A DNA stretch of 64,000 bases from an uncultured Bacteroidia bacterium (lineage in GTDB: Bacteria > Bacteroidota > Bacteroidia > Bacteroidales > F082), in NCBI GenBank assembly GCA_902801465.1, contig CADCIH010000004.1, forward strand, positions 1 through 64,000, read 5' to 3'. Shown piece by piece: positions 17,819 to 28,203 of this stretch. The notes beneath the pieces were generated by a model. That model did not search any database, was not told where the DNA came from, and was given only the letters and a program-made list of their open reading frames with translations. The position numbers and the translations under genes are program-made. Numbering within the stretch: the stretch's first letter is position 1; each line of letters begins with the position of its first letter.

Positions 17819-19288
17819 ATGGTATTCAGCAGCAACGTTTTCCTTCTTTACTTCATGCCGGTGTTTTTCCTGGTGTATTTCCTTCTTCCCAGAAAGACCC
17901 GCAATTATTTCCTGCTGCTTGCCTCGCTCCTGTTCTACGCCTACGGCGCACCGGAGTTCATCATCCAGCTCATCGTCTCCACCATCGCCAACTTCTACCT
18001 GGTACGTTGGATGAACAAAGTGGAGAAGCCCGGCTTGAAAAAACTGCTCTGCGGCATCTCTATTGCCATCAGCATCGGTTTGCTGTTCTACTTCAAATAC
18101 GGCAACTTCACGATGAACAACCTCAACGCCGTGCTTGGGTGGATGGGCTTCAAGAGCCTCACGTGGACCAAGATTTTGCTCCCCATAGGCATCTCCTTCT
18201 TCTCTTTCCAGAGTGTCACCTATACTTTGGACACCTACCGGAAGGTGAACGAACCGATGGACAGGTTGAGCGACTACATGCTCTACATCGTCATGTTCCC
18301 CCAGCTGATTGCCGGTCCCATCGTCCGCTATTGTGACATCGCCGACCAGATCCGCAACCGCGAGTCGCTATATACCGACCGTTTGCACGGCTTCTATCGT
18401 TTCGTCATCGGTCTGGCCAAGAAAGTCCTTATCGCCGATGTCATCGGGTTCCAAGTGGACCAGGTGTTGGGGCCGTCGAACTACGACGTGTTGAGCTCGG
18501 CACAGCTCACCGACATCGCTAGCAGAATCGCGGCTTTGGACTCCACTACCGCCTGGATCACCATCTTTGCCTTCACCTTCCAGATCTACTTCGACTTTGC
18601 CGGTTATTCCGACATGGCCATCGGTTTGGGCCGGATGATGGGCTTCAAGTTCCCCGAGAACTTCGACAACCCCTACGTCTCCACTACCATCTCTGAGTTC
18701 TGGAGGCGTTGGCACCAGACCTTCAGCGTGTTTATCAAAAACTACCTCTATTTCCCCTTGGGTGGCAGCAGGGTGAAGACCGAAGCACGCAAGTACTTCA
18801 ACCTGTGGTTCTGCTTCCTCGTCTCAGGCCTATGGCATGGCGCGGCATGGAACTTCGTGGTTTATGGCGCGTTGCAAGGCATCTTCATCTGTGCCGACAA
18901 GCTGTTCCTGAAGAAGTTCAACGAACGGTTGGGCAAAATCCCCAGTGTGTTTTTCACCTTCCTCATCATCGTGCTCACTCGCTGCTTCTTCCGCATCGAG
19001 CGCATCGACCTCTCGTGGCTCTTCCTCAAACGTTTGTTCGCCTTCGAATTCGCTCCTTTCCATTTCGGCGACAACCCACACCTCTACGTCACCATGCTCG
19101 TGGCCGCCTTCTTCTCGTTCTTCACCCTGTCGAAGTTCGGTTTGAAGGTACAAGACAAGGTATATTTCACCGAATATAACCAGTGGCAACATATTATTGC
19201 ATTCATTATCAGTGTCTTAGGTTTTATTTTCTGTCTCGGTGCGTTGAACGCCAGCGGCTTTAGCCCGTTCATCTACTTCAGGTTCTAA
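17819..19288 (+). CDS. MBOAT family O-acyltransferase 1 (AlgI/DltB-like)
   Basis: 489-residue polytopic membrane protein that moves an acyl group across the inner membrane for transfer to an extracytoplasmic glycan. Diagnostic blocks: start MVFSSNVFLLYF, PIGISFFSFQSVTYTLD, FPQLIAGPIVRY, FDFAGYSDMAIGLGRMMGF, LYFPLGGSR and the catalytic-His block SGLWHGAAW. The frame extends 37 codons upstream, but that would cross the promoter; the ATG at 17819 matches the paralogs. Unlike paralogs 2 and 3 it has no repeat insertion in the loop before VFFTFLI. Its TAA overlaps the next ATG by one base (TAATG). First gene of a five-gene operon. Confidence 0.95.
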   Translation: MVFSSNVFLLYFMPVFFLVYFLLPRKTRNYFLLLASLLFYAYGAPEFIIQLIVSTIANFYLVRWMNKVEKPGLKKLLCGISIAISIGLLFYFKYGNFTMNNLNAVLGWMGFKSLTWTKILLPIGISFFSFQSVTYTLDTYRKVNEPMDRLSDYMLYIVMFPQLIAGPIVRYCDIADQIRNRESLYTDRLHGFYRFVIGLAKKVLIADVIGFQVDQVLGPSNYDVLSSAQLTDIASRIAALDSTTAWITIFAFTFQIYFDFAGYSDMAIGLGRMMGFKFPENFDNPYVSTTISEFWRRWHQTFSVFIKNYLYFPLGGSRVKTEARKYFNLWFCFLVSGLWHGAAWNFVVYGALQGIFICADKLFLKKFNERLGKIPSVFFTFLIIVLTRCFFRIERIDLSWLFLKRLFAFEFAPFHFGDNPHLYVTMLVAAFFSFFTLSKFGLKVQDKVYFTEYNQWQHIIAFIISVLGFIFCLGALNASGFSPFIYFRF

Positions 19289-20625
19289 TGAAAAAATGGA
19301 TTTGCCTCATATTATGCCTGCTCACCCTGACAAGTTTCACCCTTGTGATGGTGCAAGAGCATTTGAAGCCTTTCGAGATGAAGCCTTTACAGGGATTCGC
19401 CGACGTCGCGGAAAAGCCCGAGCTCACCTTAGCCACCATCGCCTCCGGCAATTACCAAAACAACCTCGAACGATATATCGGCGACCATTTCGGTTTCCGT
19501 GAATTTTTCATCAGAGCCTACAACCAGTTTACCTATTCCTGTTTCCGCAAGATCAACAATGACAATATCGTGGTAGGCGCCGACCAGGAGCTTTTCCTGA
19601 AGATGTATCTGGATGACGCCACAGGGACGACCTTAAAGCAGTATTTCGCCGACGTGGAGGCCGCCAAAGCCGAAGCCCAAAAGAACGTGGAGGAAACCCT
19701 GAGGTTGATTGACACGTTGCATCGGCACGGCAAGGACTTCCTCTTTGTCTTCGCACCCACCAAACCCGCCGTCTACCCCGACAAGCTGCCGTCCTATTAC
19801 AGGAAACATCTTTCTGAGTTTTCGCTTGAAGAGTATTATATCCAGTTGTTTAAGGAAAACAACATCCCCCACATTGACTTTTATCACTATTTTCAAGCCG
19901 TCAGGGACACCTTCCCCTACCCTTTGTATCCTCGCACGGGCACCCATTGGGCGGAAGCCACCATCCCCTTCGTGGCCGACTCCCTGCTGAAAAAACTGGC
20001 CGAAATCACCGACTACAAGCTACCGACAATCCGCTATGTCGACGACAACATCAGTTCCGATTACTCACCGATAGATGGCGAGCTGGAGGCTTTGATGAAC
20101 CTGCTGCTCCCGTTGAACAAGCCCGCCATCCCACTGCCCGTTTTCGAACTGACCGACACCGTGGGAACCGACAAGCCCGATTTGCTCGTCGTAGGTGACA
20201 GCTATTTTACCCGGCTCCGCAGCTCAGCCTTTGTGGACGCCTTCAACAGCTGGGAGGCTTGGGTTTACAACCGCGAGGTGCATTCGTCGAACCCCCGACA
20301 CAGATGGAAACAGCTCGACCAGCTGATCGACGCCTACGAGGTTTTGGAAGACGCCGACATCGTGATGCCGATCTTCACGGGCCCCATGTACTACAAATAC
20401 ATGTTCGGATTCCTACAAACAGCCCAAAACCTGTTCCAAAACGGTGAGATCAGCGAGGGCGCCAACCTGCGCGCCGCCATCCAGATGATCAAGGAAGACG
20501 AAGCCTGGATGAAAGCGGTTGAAGAACAAGCCGAAGAGTTGGGGGTGACCGTTGAGGAGAACCTGCGGCAAAACGGCATCTACGTCTTGGAAAAACGGAA
20601 AGAACTAAGGACTATGAACCACTGA
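19288..20625 (+). CDS. AlgX/AlgJ-like SGNH-fold protein 2
   Basis: 445 residues with an N-terminal membrane anchor (about 4-22) and periplasmic SGNH-like domain. GDSYFTRL (GDS 303-305) and TGTHW (His220) are present; the expected Asp is Gly218. Other shared landmarks are QEHLKPFE at residue 23, GFREFFIRAYNQ, and the C-terminal module DEAWMKAVEEQAEELGVT (about 404-421). It is translationally coupled to MBOAT 1 and most likely works as its periplasmic partner, as AlgJ/AlgX do with AlgI. Acyl donor and glycan acceptor are unknown. Confidence 0.75.
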   Translation: MKKWICLILCLLTLTSFTLVMVQEHLKPFEMKPLQGFADVAEKPELTLATIASGNYQNNLERYIGDHFGFREFFIRAYNQFTYSCFRKINNDNIVVGADQELFLKMYLDDATGTTLKQYFADVEAAKAEAQKNVEETLRLIDTLHRHGKDFLFVFAPTKPAVYPDKLPSYYRKHLSEFSLEEYYIQLFKENNIPHIDFYHYFQAVRDTFPYPLYPRTGTHWAEATIPFVADSLLKKLAEITDYKLPTIRYVDDNISSDYSPIDGELEALMNLLLPLNKPAIPLPVFELTDTVGTDKPDLLVVGDSYFTRLRSSAFVDAFNSWEAWVYNREVHSSNPRHRWKQLDQLIDAYEVLEDADIVMPIFTGPMYYKYMFGFLQTAQNLFQNGEISEGANLRAAIQMIKEDEAWMKAVEEQAEELGVTVEENLRQNGIYVLEKRKELRTMNH

Positions 20626-20629
20626 ATCC

Positions 20630-22411
20630 ATGAGAAAAGGGAAAAGCAACATATTATACATCGTCTTGTTCGGGATTCTGATGGTCTTCCTGTTCTCGTT
20701 CATGATACAAGAACACTTCAAGCTATTCAAGACCAAGGAACTGATGGGATATTTCTTGGAGCCAGACCAGCCGAAGTTCCGCTGGGAATGGTACAAAAGC
20801 GGTTATTTTCAACAGAAACTCGAGAAATACATCACCAATAAATACGGTTTCCGAGAGCCTATCATCAGGTTCTATCACCAATATTGTTGGGACTTCTACG
20901 GCAAGGAATATGTAAGCTACATCTATTCAGGCAAGGAAAGATGGCTTTACTACGACCACAACATCAAAGACTATTACGGCACCGAGATGTACAATTGGTA
21001 TCCTGATGCCGAGGCTGCAAGAAAAGGCTATGAGCAGGAGGTGCGCCTGATGAACAAGGTAAGAGGCATCTTGGACGAGTATGGCGTCACTTTAATGACT
21101 TTTATCGCGCCGAGCAAGAGCATCGTCTACCCTGAATACCTGCCGCGACGCGAGCACGACACCAATTCGCTCAACGCGAGGAATTATTTTATCAAACGCT
21201 TTGCCGAGACAGGTATGCCCTGCTTTGACATGAACGATTATTTCCTGCGGATGAAGGACACCTGCTCGTTCTACCTGTTTCCACCCACGGGCGACCATTG
21301 GAACTTTTCTTGCGTGTATGCCACCGACTCGCTACTGCGTTTCATGGAACGACAAAGGGACATCCGTTTGACAAAAATCGAATACGGCAACGAATGGCAC
21401 AACACCTGCCGCATCGGCGACGACCAAAACCGCGACCTCGAAGGCGAGCTCAACCTGTTGCGACCTATCAAGTTCAACCCCAAGTTTGACTACAAGGAAA
21501 GCGACTATTGGCTGACCAGCGACTCCACCACGGTGAAGCCTTCGGCCTTGTTCATCGGAAACTCGTTCCTGCTGAGAACCATGGCTTACGTCCCGCCCAA
21601 AGAGGTGTTTTCCGACTTCCAGTTCTGGTATTACAACCGCGTCATCTATCAGGATGTCGACAAAATCATCGATAGCGTCAACACGCTCAACCGCCTCGAT
21701 TACCTCCTTGACGCCGACTATATCGTTTGGTTCTCGAGCAGCAGCCAGATGTACCGCGCCACTGAAGGCTTTGCCGAAGATGCCATCATCCAACTTTGCA
21801 TCGGAGATGAACGTTTCCGCCAACGGCAGGACCAACTCATCGACAGTCTCTTCCACGACCAAAATACCCACAACGCCATCGCCTGGAACTATCCCGACTC
21901 GCTTTACCTTATCAAATTGGAAGGCTACACCAACAACTTGATCCGCAAAAACCCCGAAGCCTATTTCCCGGAAATCGCCGGTGAAGGCATACCTACCGTG
22001 CGCAATCCCAAGTTGTTGGAAGAAGATTATTGGAAGAAACGCGACATTCGCCGTCAAATCAAAAGCGACCCCGAATGGATGAATAGCGTTTCCGGCTTCA
22101 TGGTGACCGAAGGCATTTCTCTGCAACAGGCCATCGACCAGGAAACAGAAAACGTGCTCTTCGGGCGCCCCCTGATGCGTGACACCAAAATCGGAGCCAA
22201 AGAATATCGTGAAATCCTCATCCAACAGACAGAACAGAAAATCAGAAACTACAAAGAATGGTTCGATGTTGCCAAGGCAGACGCTGAAAGGTTAGGCATC
22301 ACCGTTGACGAATCCGTGCGCAACCACGCCACCTATACAGTGGATCAGCAAATCCGCGAAGGGATAATAAAACTCCCCGAAACTGATACAATACAAGAAC
22401 TTAACCCATAA
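20630..22411 (+). CDS. AlgX/AlgJ-like SGNH-fold protein 3, long form with GNS motif
   Basis: 593 residues, the longest of the five. Membrane anchor at about 8-25, QEHFKLFK next, then the SGNH-like domain. The serine block is GNS (310-312, FIGNSFLL) instead of GDS, and the His block is TGDHW (His223) with Gly at the usual Asp position. The C-terminal helical module occurs twice: DPEWMNSVSGFMVTEGIS (about 483-500) and KEWFDVAKADAERLGIT (about 544-560), the second followed by NHATYTVDQQIREG. The extra length and altered motif suggest a specialised or non-catalytic partner. It lies 4 bp after SGNH protein 2 in the same operon. Confidence 0.72.
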   Translation: MRKGKSNILYIVLFGILMVFLFSFMIQEHFKLFKTKELMGYFLEPDQPKFRWEWYKSGYFQQKLEKYITNKYGFREPIIRFYHQYCWDFYGKEYVSYIYSGKERWLYYDHNIKDYYGTEMYNWYPDAEAARKGYEQEVRLMNKVRGILDEYGVTLMTFIAPSKSIVYPEYLPRREHDTNSLNARNYFIKRFAETGMPCFDMNDYFLRMKDTCSFYLFPPTGDHWNFSCVYATDSLLRFMERQRDIRLTKIEYGNEWHNTCRIGDDQNRDLEGELNLLRPIKFNPKFDYKESDYWLTSDSTTVKPSALFIGNSFLLRTMAYVPPKEVFSDFQFWYYNRVIYQDVDKIIDSVNTLNRLDYLLDADYIVWFSSSSQMYRATEGFAEDAIIQLCIGDERFRQRQDQLIDSLFHDQNTHNAIAWNYPDSLYLIKLEGYTNNLIRKNPEAYFPEIAGEGIPTVRNPKLLEEDYWKKRDIRRQIKSDPEWMNSVSGFMVTEGISLQQAIDQETENVLFGRPLMRDTKIGAKEYREILIQQTEQKIRNYKEWFDVAKADAERLGITVDESVRNHATYTVDQQIREGIIKLPETDTIQELNP

Positions 22412-22416
22412 ATTTT

Positions 22417-22424
22417 TATTTTTG
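22417..22424 (+). promoter_or_regulatory. internal -7 box before MBOAT 2
   Basis: TATTTTTG in the 32-bp gap between SGNH protein 3 and MBOAT 2, 19 bp before the ATG at 22444. It may allow separate expression of the second MBOAT-SGNH pair. Confidence 0.5.
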
Positions 22425-22443
22425 CACTTTCAAGTCAAGAGTC

Positions 22444-23921
<1,478 letters not shown>

Positions 23922-23922
<1 letters not shown>

Positions 23923-25271
23923 TGAAAACGTTCAAGAAAATATGGTTTATCGTGCTGCTCGCCATCCTCTTCCTGCCGATGGCTCAGACCTGTTTCCATT
24001 TTGTGGACGAGAAACCTCTTGACGGTGCCTATGTGCCAGCGAAGAAGCCCGTGATTAGCCTCAATACCCTGTTCCATGAAACCGCCCAAGACTCTTTGAT
24101 GACGTGGTGTACGGAACAGACCGGTTTCCGAAAGTCCATGATCCGGATCAACAACCAACTCCTGTATTCCGCCTTCGGTAAGATTTCAGCACTCGGTCCC
24201 GTAAAAGGCAACAATGGGAAGACCTTCTTTGAGGAATCTTACATCATCAGCTACACTGGCGAGACTTCCCTCGACAAAGAAAAAATCGAGGCCAACACAC
24301 GGCAGATCAAGCTCTTGCAAGACATGCTCCGAACCAAAGGCGTCACCCTATTGCCAGTTTTCGCCCTAGGCAAGGCCTCCTATTACCCCGAACTCATTCC
24401 TGAGAAATACATCGCCAAGCAACACGAAAGCAACAACTATCAGGAATACCTGAAAGCCTTTGAGGAACAAGGAGTCGAACTCATCGACTTCAACCGTTGG
24501 TTCTGCGACCGGAAAGGCAGCGAGGCGCATCCTGTATTTTGTGATTTGAGCGCACATTGGACTGTTTATGCGGCCTCGCTGGCCGTCGACTCGCTGGTGC
24601 GTTATATGGAGAGCGTCAACCATCAGGTACAAGCCCATGCCTACATTGAGCGTTTCGACAACGACGGGCTGATGAACCAGGACGACGACCTCTACCGCAT
24701 GATGAACCTGATGTTCACCCTGCCGCACAACGACATTGACAATCCGCATTTCGGCTTCACCGAGGGCTATAAGCCCAAGGTGCTGGCCATCGCCGACTCC
24801 TATTGGTGGACCGTCTGGGCGTGGAATGTCGCCCTCCCTGAGAACATCTTCTCCGACGGAGGCTTCTGGTTCTACAACAAGACCATCTATCCCGAACGGT
24901 CGCCCATCCAAAATGTAGAGGCGATTGATTACAAAAAAGAGATTGAGGATCAAGAGTTTGTGCTACTGGTTTGCACCGAGGCCACCAACCATCTATGGCC
25001 TTACGGCTTCCTCGAACGCTATCTGAGCGCCTATGACAAGGAGTTCATCGGCAAACAGCCCCAGCAATACGATGCCGCCGACAGCCTGTACCTCACCTAC
25101 AGAAACCAAGAAATTGGGCGCATCATTGAGCGAATCAAGGCTTCGCCGGAATGGCTGGAGAGTGTCACAAAACAAGCCGAGGAAAAGGGAATCACTCTGG
25201 AACAGTCGCTATTGGACAACGCCGATTATACCTTCCGGACGACCATCGAGCCCAAGGGGTTCGTCCGATAA
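23922..25271 (+). CDS. AlgX/AlgJ-like SGNH-fold protein 4 with ADS motif
   Basis: 449 residues, membrane anchor at about 7-20 (LLAILFLPMAQ). The serine block is ADSYWW (291-293) rather than GDS, and the His block LSAHW (His212) has Ser at the usual Asp position. The C-terminal module SPEWLESVTKQAEEKGIT is at about 414-431 and is followed by NADYTF. The start overlaps the MBOAT 2 stop (TGATG), so the two are coupled. The last 63 bp overlap the convergent SGNH protein 5 gene. The departures from both triad motifs make catalysis less certain here than in proteins 1, 2 and 5. Confidence 0.72.
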
Positions 25272-26738
25272 CCGCTCTTGGATCCAGTCGATATCCCGTT
25301 CGATGGCCTCGTCAATGGTGATATGCCATTTTTCCGCTTTTTCCTTCTCAGACTTCAACCAATTTGGGTCATTCATAATCTCACGACGGAATCGCACCCG
25401 CCACGGGTCCCTGGTCTCGGAAAGCACCTTTTCGAGGCGGCTGTTGCGACGCGATGCCACCTTGGCCTCCTTGAACTCAGGGAGATAATAGCCTGGGGCG
25501 TTATAAAGCAAATAACGCGCGTCGCTTTCCGTCAAGTTTTCGTCGCTTTGGCGGATCGCTTCAAGCGTTGCCTCTGCGGTACCGTCCTCGTAATAAAAGT
25601 TAAACAAGGCATTGGTCAGGAACTCACGGTTCAGGTCGTAGAGGTTGACCGGCGAATACATCAACATCACTACATCCGACGAAAGGAGCTCCCGTAACAC
25701 GTCAGCCTGTTTAACATTGTCGTGAAGTGGATCGTAGAGAATGGAGTTAGCGTAATACCAGAAATGATAGGATTCGAACAACCGGTTCATTTCAAGATTG
25801 TAATGAAACCCTTTGAAATAAGAGTCCCCTATAGTGAAAAGCTTGGGTTTGACGGCTGTGCTGTCGTCGTCAATGGTGACATGGGTGTAATAATTCATCC
25901 CCGATTCGATAGGCCACATCAGATTCATTACATCCTCAAGGTCGGAATCCAGAAAATGTGTCTTGTCGAGATACAGCTCGCTGAAGGACAGGTTATGCAT
26001 GTTGAGGCCGCTTAGGTTCTCGATATAACGGAACAGCGTGTCGGCAGCGTAAACCGCAGCCAGATTGCTCCAATGCGACGAGGACTTCAAGTAGAGCGGA
26101 TAAGACACCGTATCCTTGATATCCAAATAATACTGAGAGAAATTGATATAGTTGATGCCCAAGGAGTCGAAAAGTGGCGGAAAATAGTCGATGGCAAGGA
26201 TGCCCGGAGGACGGTTAAAGCCTTTGACCTCGGGCACATGCTCGCCATAGACGACATCTTTTCCTGGAGCCAGGCAAACAAAAAACGATACACCGTATTC
26301 TTCCAATAGGGATTGCAACTGGTAGAGCATGATGGCGTCGCGTTGCATTTTATTCATGCCAGCTTCATTGTCGGAGAAATAATCATAGACCGATTGTCTG
26401 TAATAATGTCGTACGGTGTAATCGTTGAAAATCCAATTGTCGTCGTTGACATAAATAGTTTTGTTCTGGACCTTGCGGAACAAGGACCAACATAGTTGGT
26501 TATAGCAACGCACAAAAGGCTCCCGAAAGCCGATGGACTCCGAAAGATATTGGTCCTCCTGCTGTTGGAACACCCCTTTCATGAAAGACGAGAAGCTGAG
26601 TTGGGGCTGTTCAGCTGCCATGGTAACGCCATACAAAGGTCTAAACTTGAACAGTTTGGCGTATTGCTGAACTGCAGGAAAGGCTAGCAGCAGTATCGTC
26701 AAGACAAAAAGTGCGATATGAAGTCCTTTTCGCCGCAT
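25209..26738 (-). CDS. AlgX/AlgJ-like SGNH-fold protein 5
   Basis: 509 residues, membrane anchor at about 6-22. GDSYFKGF (GDS 304-306) and SSSHW (His222, Ser220 at the Asp position). GFREPFVRCYNQLCWSLF near residue 70-87 is shared with proteins 1-3. The C-terminal module DPNWLKSEKEKAEKWHIT is at about 464-481. It lies 2 bp after MBOAT 3 on the minus strand, the same MBOAT-then-SGNH order as the plus-strand pairs. Tail-to-tail overlap of 63 bp with SGNH protein 4. Confidence 0.75.
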   Translation of the reverse strand: MRRKGLHIALFVLTILLLAFPAVQQYAKLFKFRPLYGVTMAAEQPQLSFSSFMKGVFQQQEDQYLSESIGFREPFVRCYNQLCWSLFRKVQNKTIYVNDDNWIFNDYTVRHYYRQSVYDYFSDNEAGMNKMQRDAIMLYQLQSLLEEYGVSFFVCLAPGKDVVYGEHVPEVKGFNRPPGILAIDYFPPLFDSLGINYINFSQYYLDIKDTVSYPLYLKSSSHWSNLAAVYAADTLFRYIENLSGLNMHNLSFSELYLDKTHFLDSDLEDVMNLMWPIESGMNYYTHVTIDDDSTAVKPKLFTIGDSYFKGFHYNLEMNRLFESYHFWYYANSILYDPLHDNVKQADVLRELLSSDVVMLMYSPVNLYDLNREFLTNALFNFYYEDGTAEATLEAIRQSDENLTESDARYLLYNAPGYYLPEFKEAKVASRRNSRLEKVLSETRDPWRVRFRREIMNDPNWLKSEKEKAEKWHITIDEAIERDIDWIQERLSDEPLGLDGRPEGIIGVVQ

Positions 26739-26740
26739 TG

Positions 26741-28189
26741 TTAGAACCTGAAATAGATAAACGGACTGAAGCCGGTCGCATTCATCGCGGCCACGCAGAA
26801 GAACAGGAGAAGAATGGAGACAAGCCAGGCGGCGATATGTCCACCCGTGCCATAGCTCTTGTAGAACACCACCTGTTCGATTTTCTTTCCAAACGGGAAC
26901 AGGGTCAGGAAAGAGAACACCAGAGCGATGATCAGCATGGTATAAAACTGCCGACCAGCGTCCCAGCCGAAGCCCTCAAAGTTGAACGAGAACATGGCCT
27001 TGTAGTAGTCGAAAGCCTGGGCGATTGTGTCGGCACGGAACAAGACCCATCCGAAGTTCACGATGAGGAAAGTGAATAAAACGGAGAACGGAGAACGGAG
27101 AACGGAGAATTTTCCGTTTTCCGTTCTCCGTTTTCCGTTTATCAGTTTTTCCATCACGATGAAGAACCCATGGAACGCGCCCCAGGCCACGAAGGTCCAG
27201 GCGGCACCGTGCCAAAGTCCGGAGAGCAGGAAGCAGATCCAAAGGTTGAGATAGGTACGGCCTTTGCCCTTGCGGTTGCCGCCCAGCGGGATATAGAGGT
27301 AGTTCATGATGAACGACCCCAAAGTCATGTGCCAACGGCGCCAGAACTCGGTAATTGAACGGGAGGTATAAGGATTGTTGAAGTTCTCGGGGAATTTGAA
27401 TCCCATGATGCGACCCAAGCCGATAGCCATGTCGGAATAACCCGAGAAATCAAAGTAGAGTTGCATGGTGTAGGCCAAGCTTCCAATCCACGCCGTGCCC
27501 ATGTCCAAAGTCGCCAAGTCCGCACCAAAGCAGGCATCCGCCTGTACGGCGATGACATCGGCGATAAGCACCTTCTTGCACAAGCCAATCACGAAACGGT
27601 AAAAACCATGGAGGCATTCATCGGGCGGACATTCCCGGTGACGCAACTGCTGCTCCACATCGCTGTATTTAACGATAGGACCCGCTATCAGTTGAGGGAA
27701 CATCATGATGTACACGATGTAATCCGTCAACTTGTCCATCGGCTTCACCTGACCACGGTAGGTATCCAAAACATAAGTGATCGACTGGAAGGTGAAGAAT
27801 GAGATACCGATGGGCAGCACAATCTTCGACAGATTAATACCTTTAATTCCAAACAACGAAAGTATTGCATTGAAATTATCAACGAAGAAATTGGCGTATT
27901 TAAAATACACCAATAGTCCCAGGTTGAGAATGATAGCAATGGCACACAACCAAGAAGCCGTTTTCCGTTCTCCGTTTTCCGTTTTCCGTTTCACCATCGC
28001 TTTCACAAGGAAATAGGTCGCCGTGGTGGATGCCAGCAGGATCAGGATGAATTCCGGCCCACCGTAGGCGTAGAACACGATGGAGAACAAAAGGATCACG
28101 TAATTCCTAAACCTGCGAGGACACACGAAGTAGAACAGCAGGAAAACCGGCAGGAAATATAGAAGAAAAACGTTGCTACTAAATACCAT
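26741..28189 (-). CDS. MBOAT family O-acyltransferase 3, with two repeat insertions
   Basis: 482-residue AlgI-like acyltransferase with PIGISFFTFQSITYVLD, FPQLIAGPIVKY, FDFSGYSDMAIGLGRIMGF, YIPLGGNRKGKGRTYLNLW and the catalytic-His block SGLWHGAAW. One in-frame 7-bp repeat insertion (KLINGKRRTENGK, then FSVLRSP words) precedes LFTFLIVNFGWVLFR, exactly where MBOAT 2 has its insertion. A second (MVKRKTENGERKTASW) lies near residue 70 after LVKA. It is encoded 14 bp downstream of the GH16-like gene and 2 bp upstream of SGNH protein 5, so it is part of a minus-strand operon that also includes the CotH gene. Confidence 0.94.
   Translation of the reverse strand: MVFSSNVFLLYFLPVFLLFYFVCPRRFRNYVILLFSIVFYAYGGPEFILILLASTTATYFLVKAMVKRKTENGERKTASWLCAIAIILNLGLLVYFKYANFFVDNFNAILSLFGIKGINLSKIVLPIGISFFTFQSITYVLDTYRGQVKPMDKLTDYIVYIMMFPQLIAGPIVKYSDVEQQLRHRECPPDECLHGFYRFVIGLCKKVLIADVIAVQADACFGADLATLDMGTAWIGSLAYTMQLYFDFSGYSDMAIGLGRIMGFKFPENFNNPYTSRSITEFWRRWHMTLGSFIMNYLYIPLGGNRKGKGRTYLNLWICFLLSGLWHGAAWTFVAWGAFHGFFIVMEKLINGKRRTENGKFSVLRSPFSVLFTFLIVNFGWVLFRADTIAQAFDYYKAMFSFNFEGFGWDAGRQFYTMLIIALVFSFLTLFPFGKKIEQVVFYKSYGTGGHIAAWLVSILLLFFCVAAMNATGFSPFIYFRF
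27078..27140. repeat. 63-bp inverted 7-bp repeat inside MBOAT 3
   Basis: Four to five CGGAGAA units followed by four TTTTCCG/TTCTCCG units, hairpin-forming, in frame. It sits at the position equivalent to the nested insertion in MBOAT 2. Confidence 0.9.
27960..27991. repeat. one-armed 7-bp repeat tract near the N-terminus of MBOAT 3
   Basis: Four units of TTTTCCG/TTCTCCG on the plus strand, giving KRKTENGERKT in the host protein between membrane segments; no opposite arm. Confidence 0.85.
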
Positions 28190-28203
28190 ATTATTATATT
28201 TTA

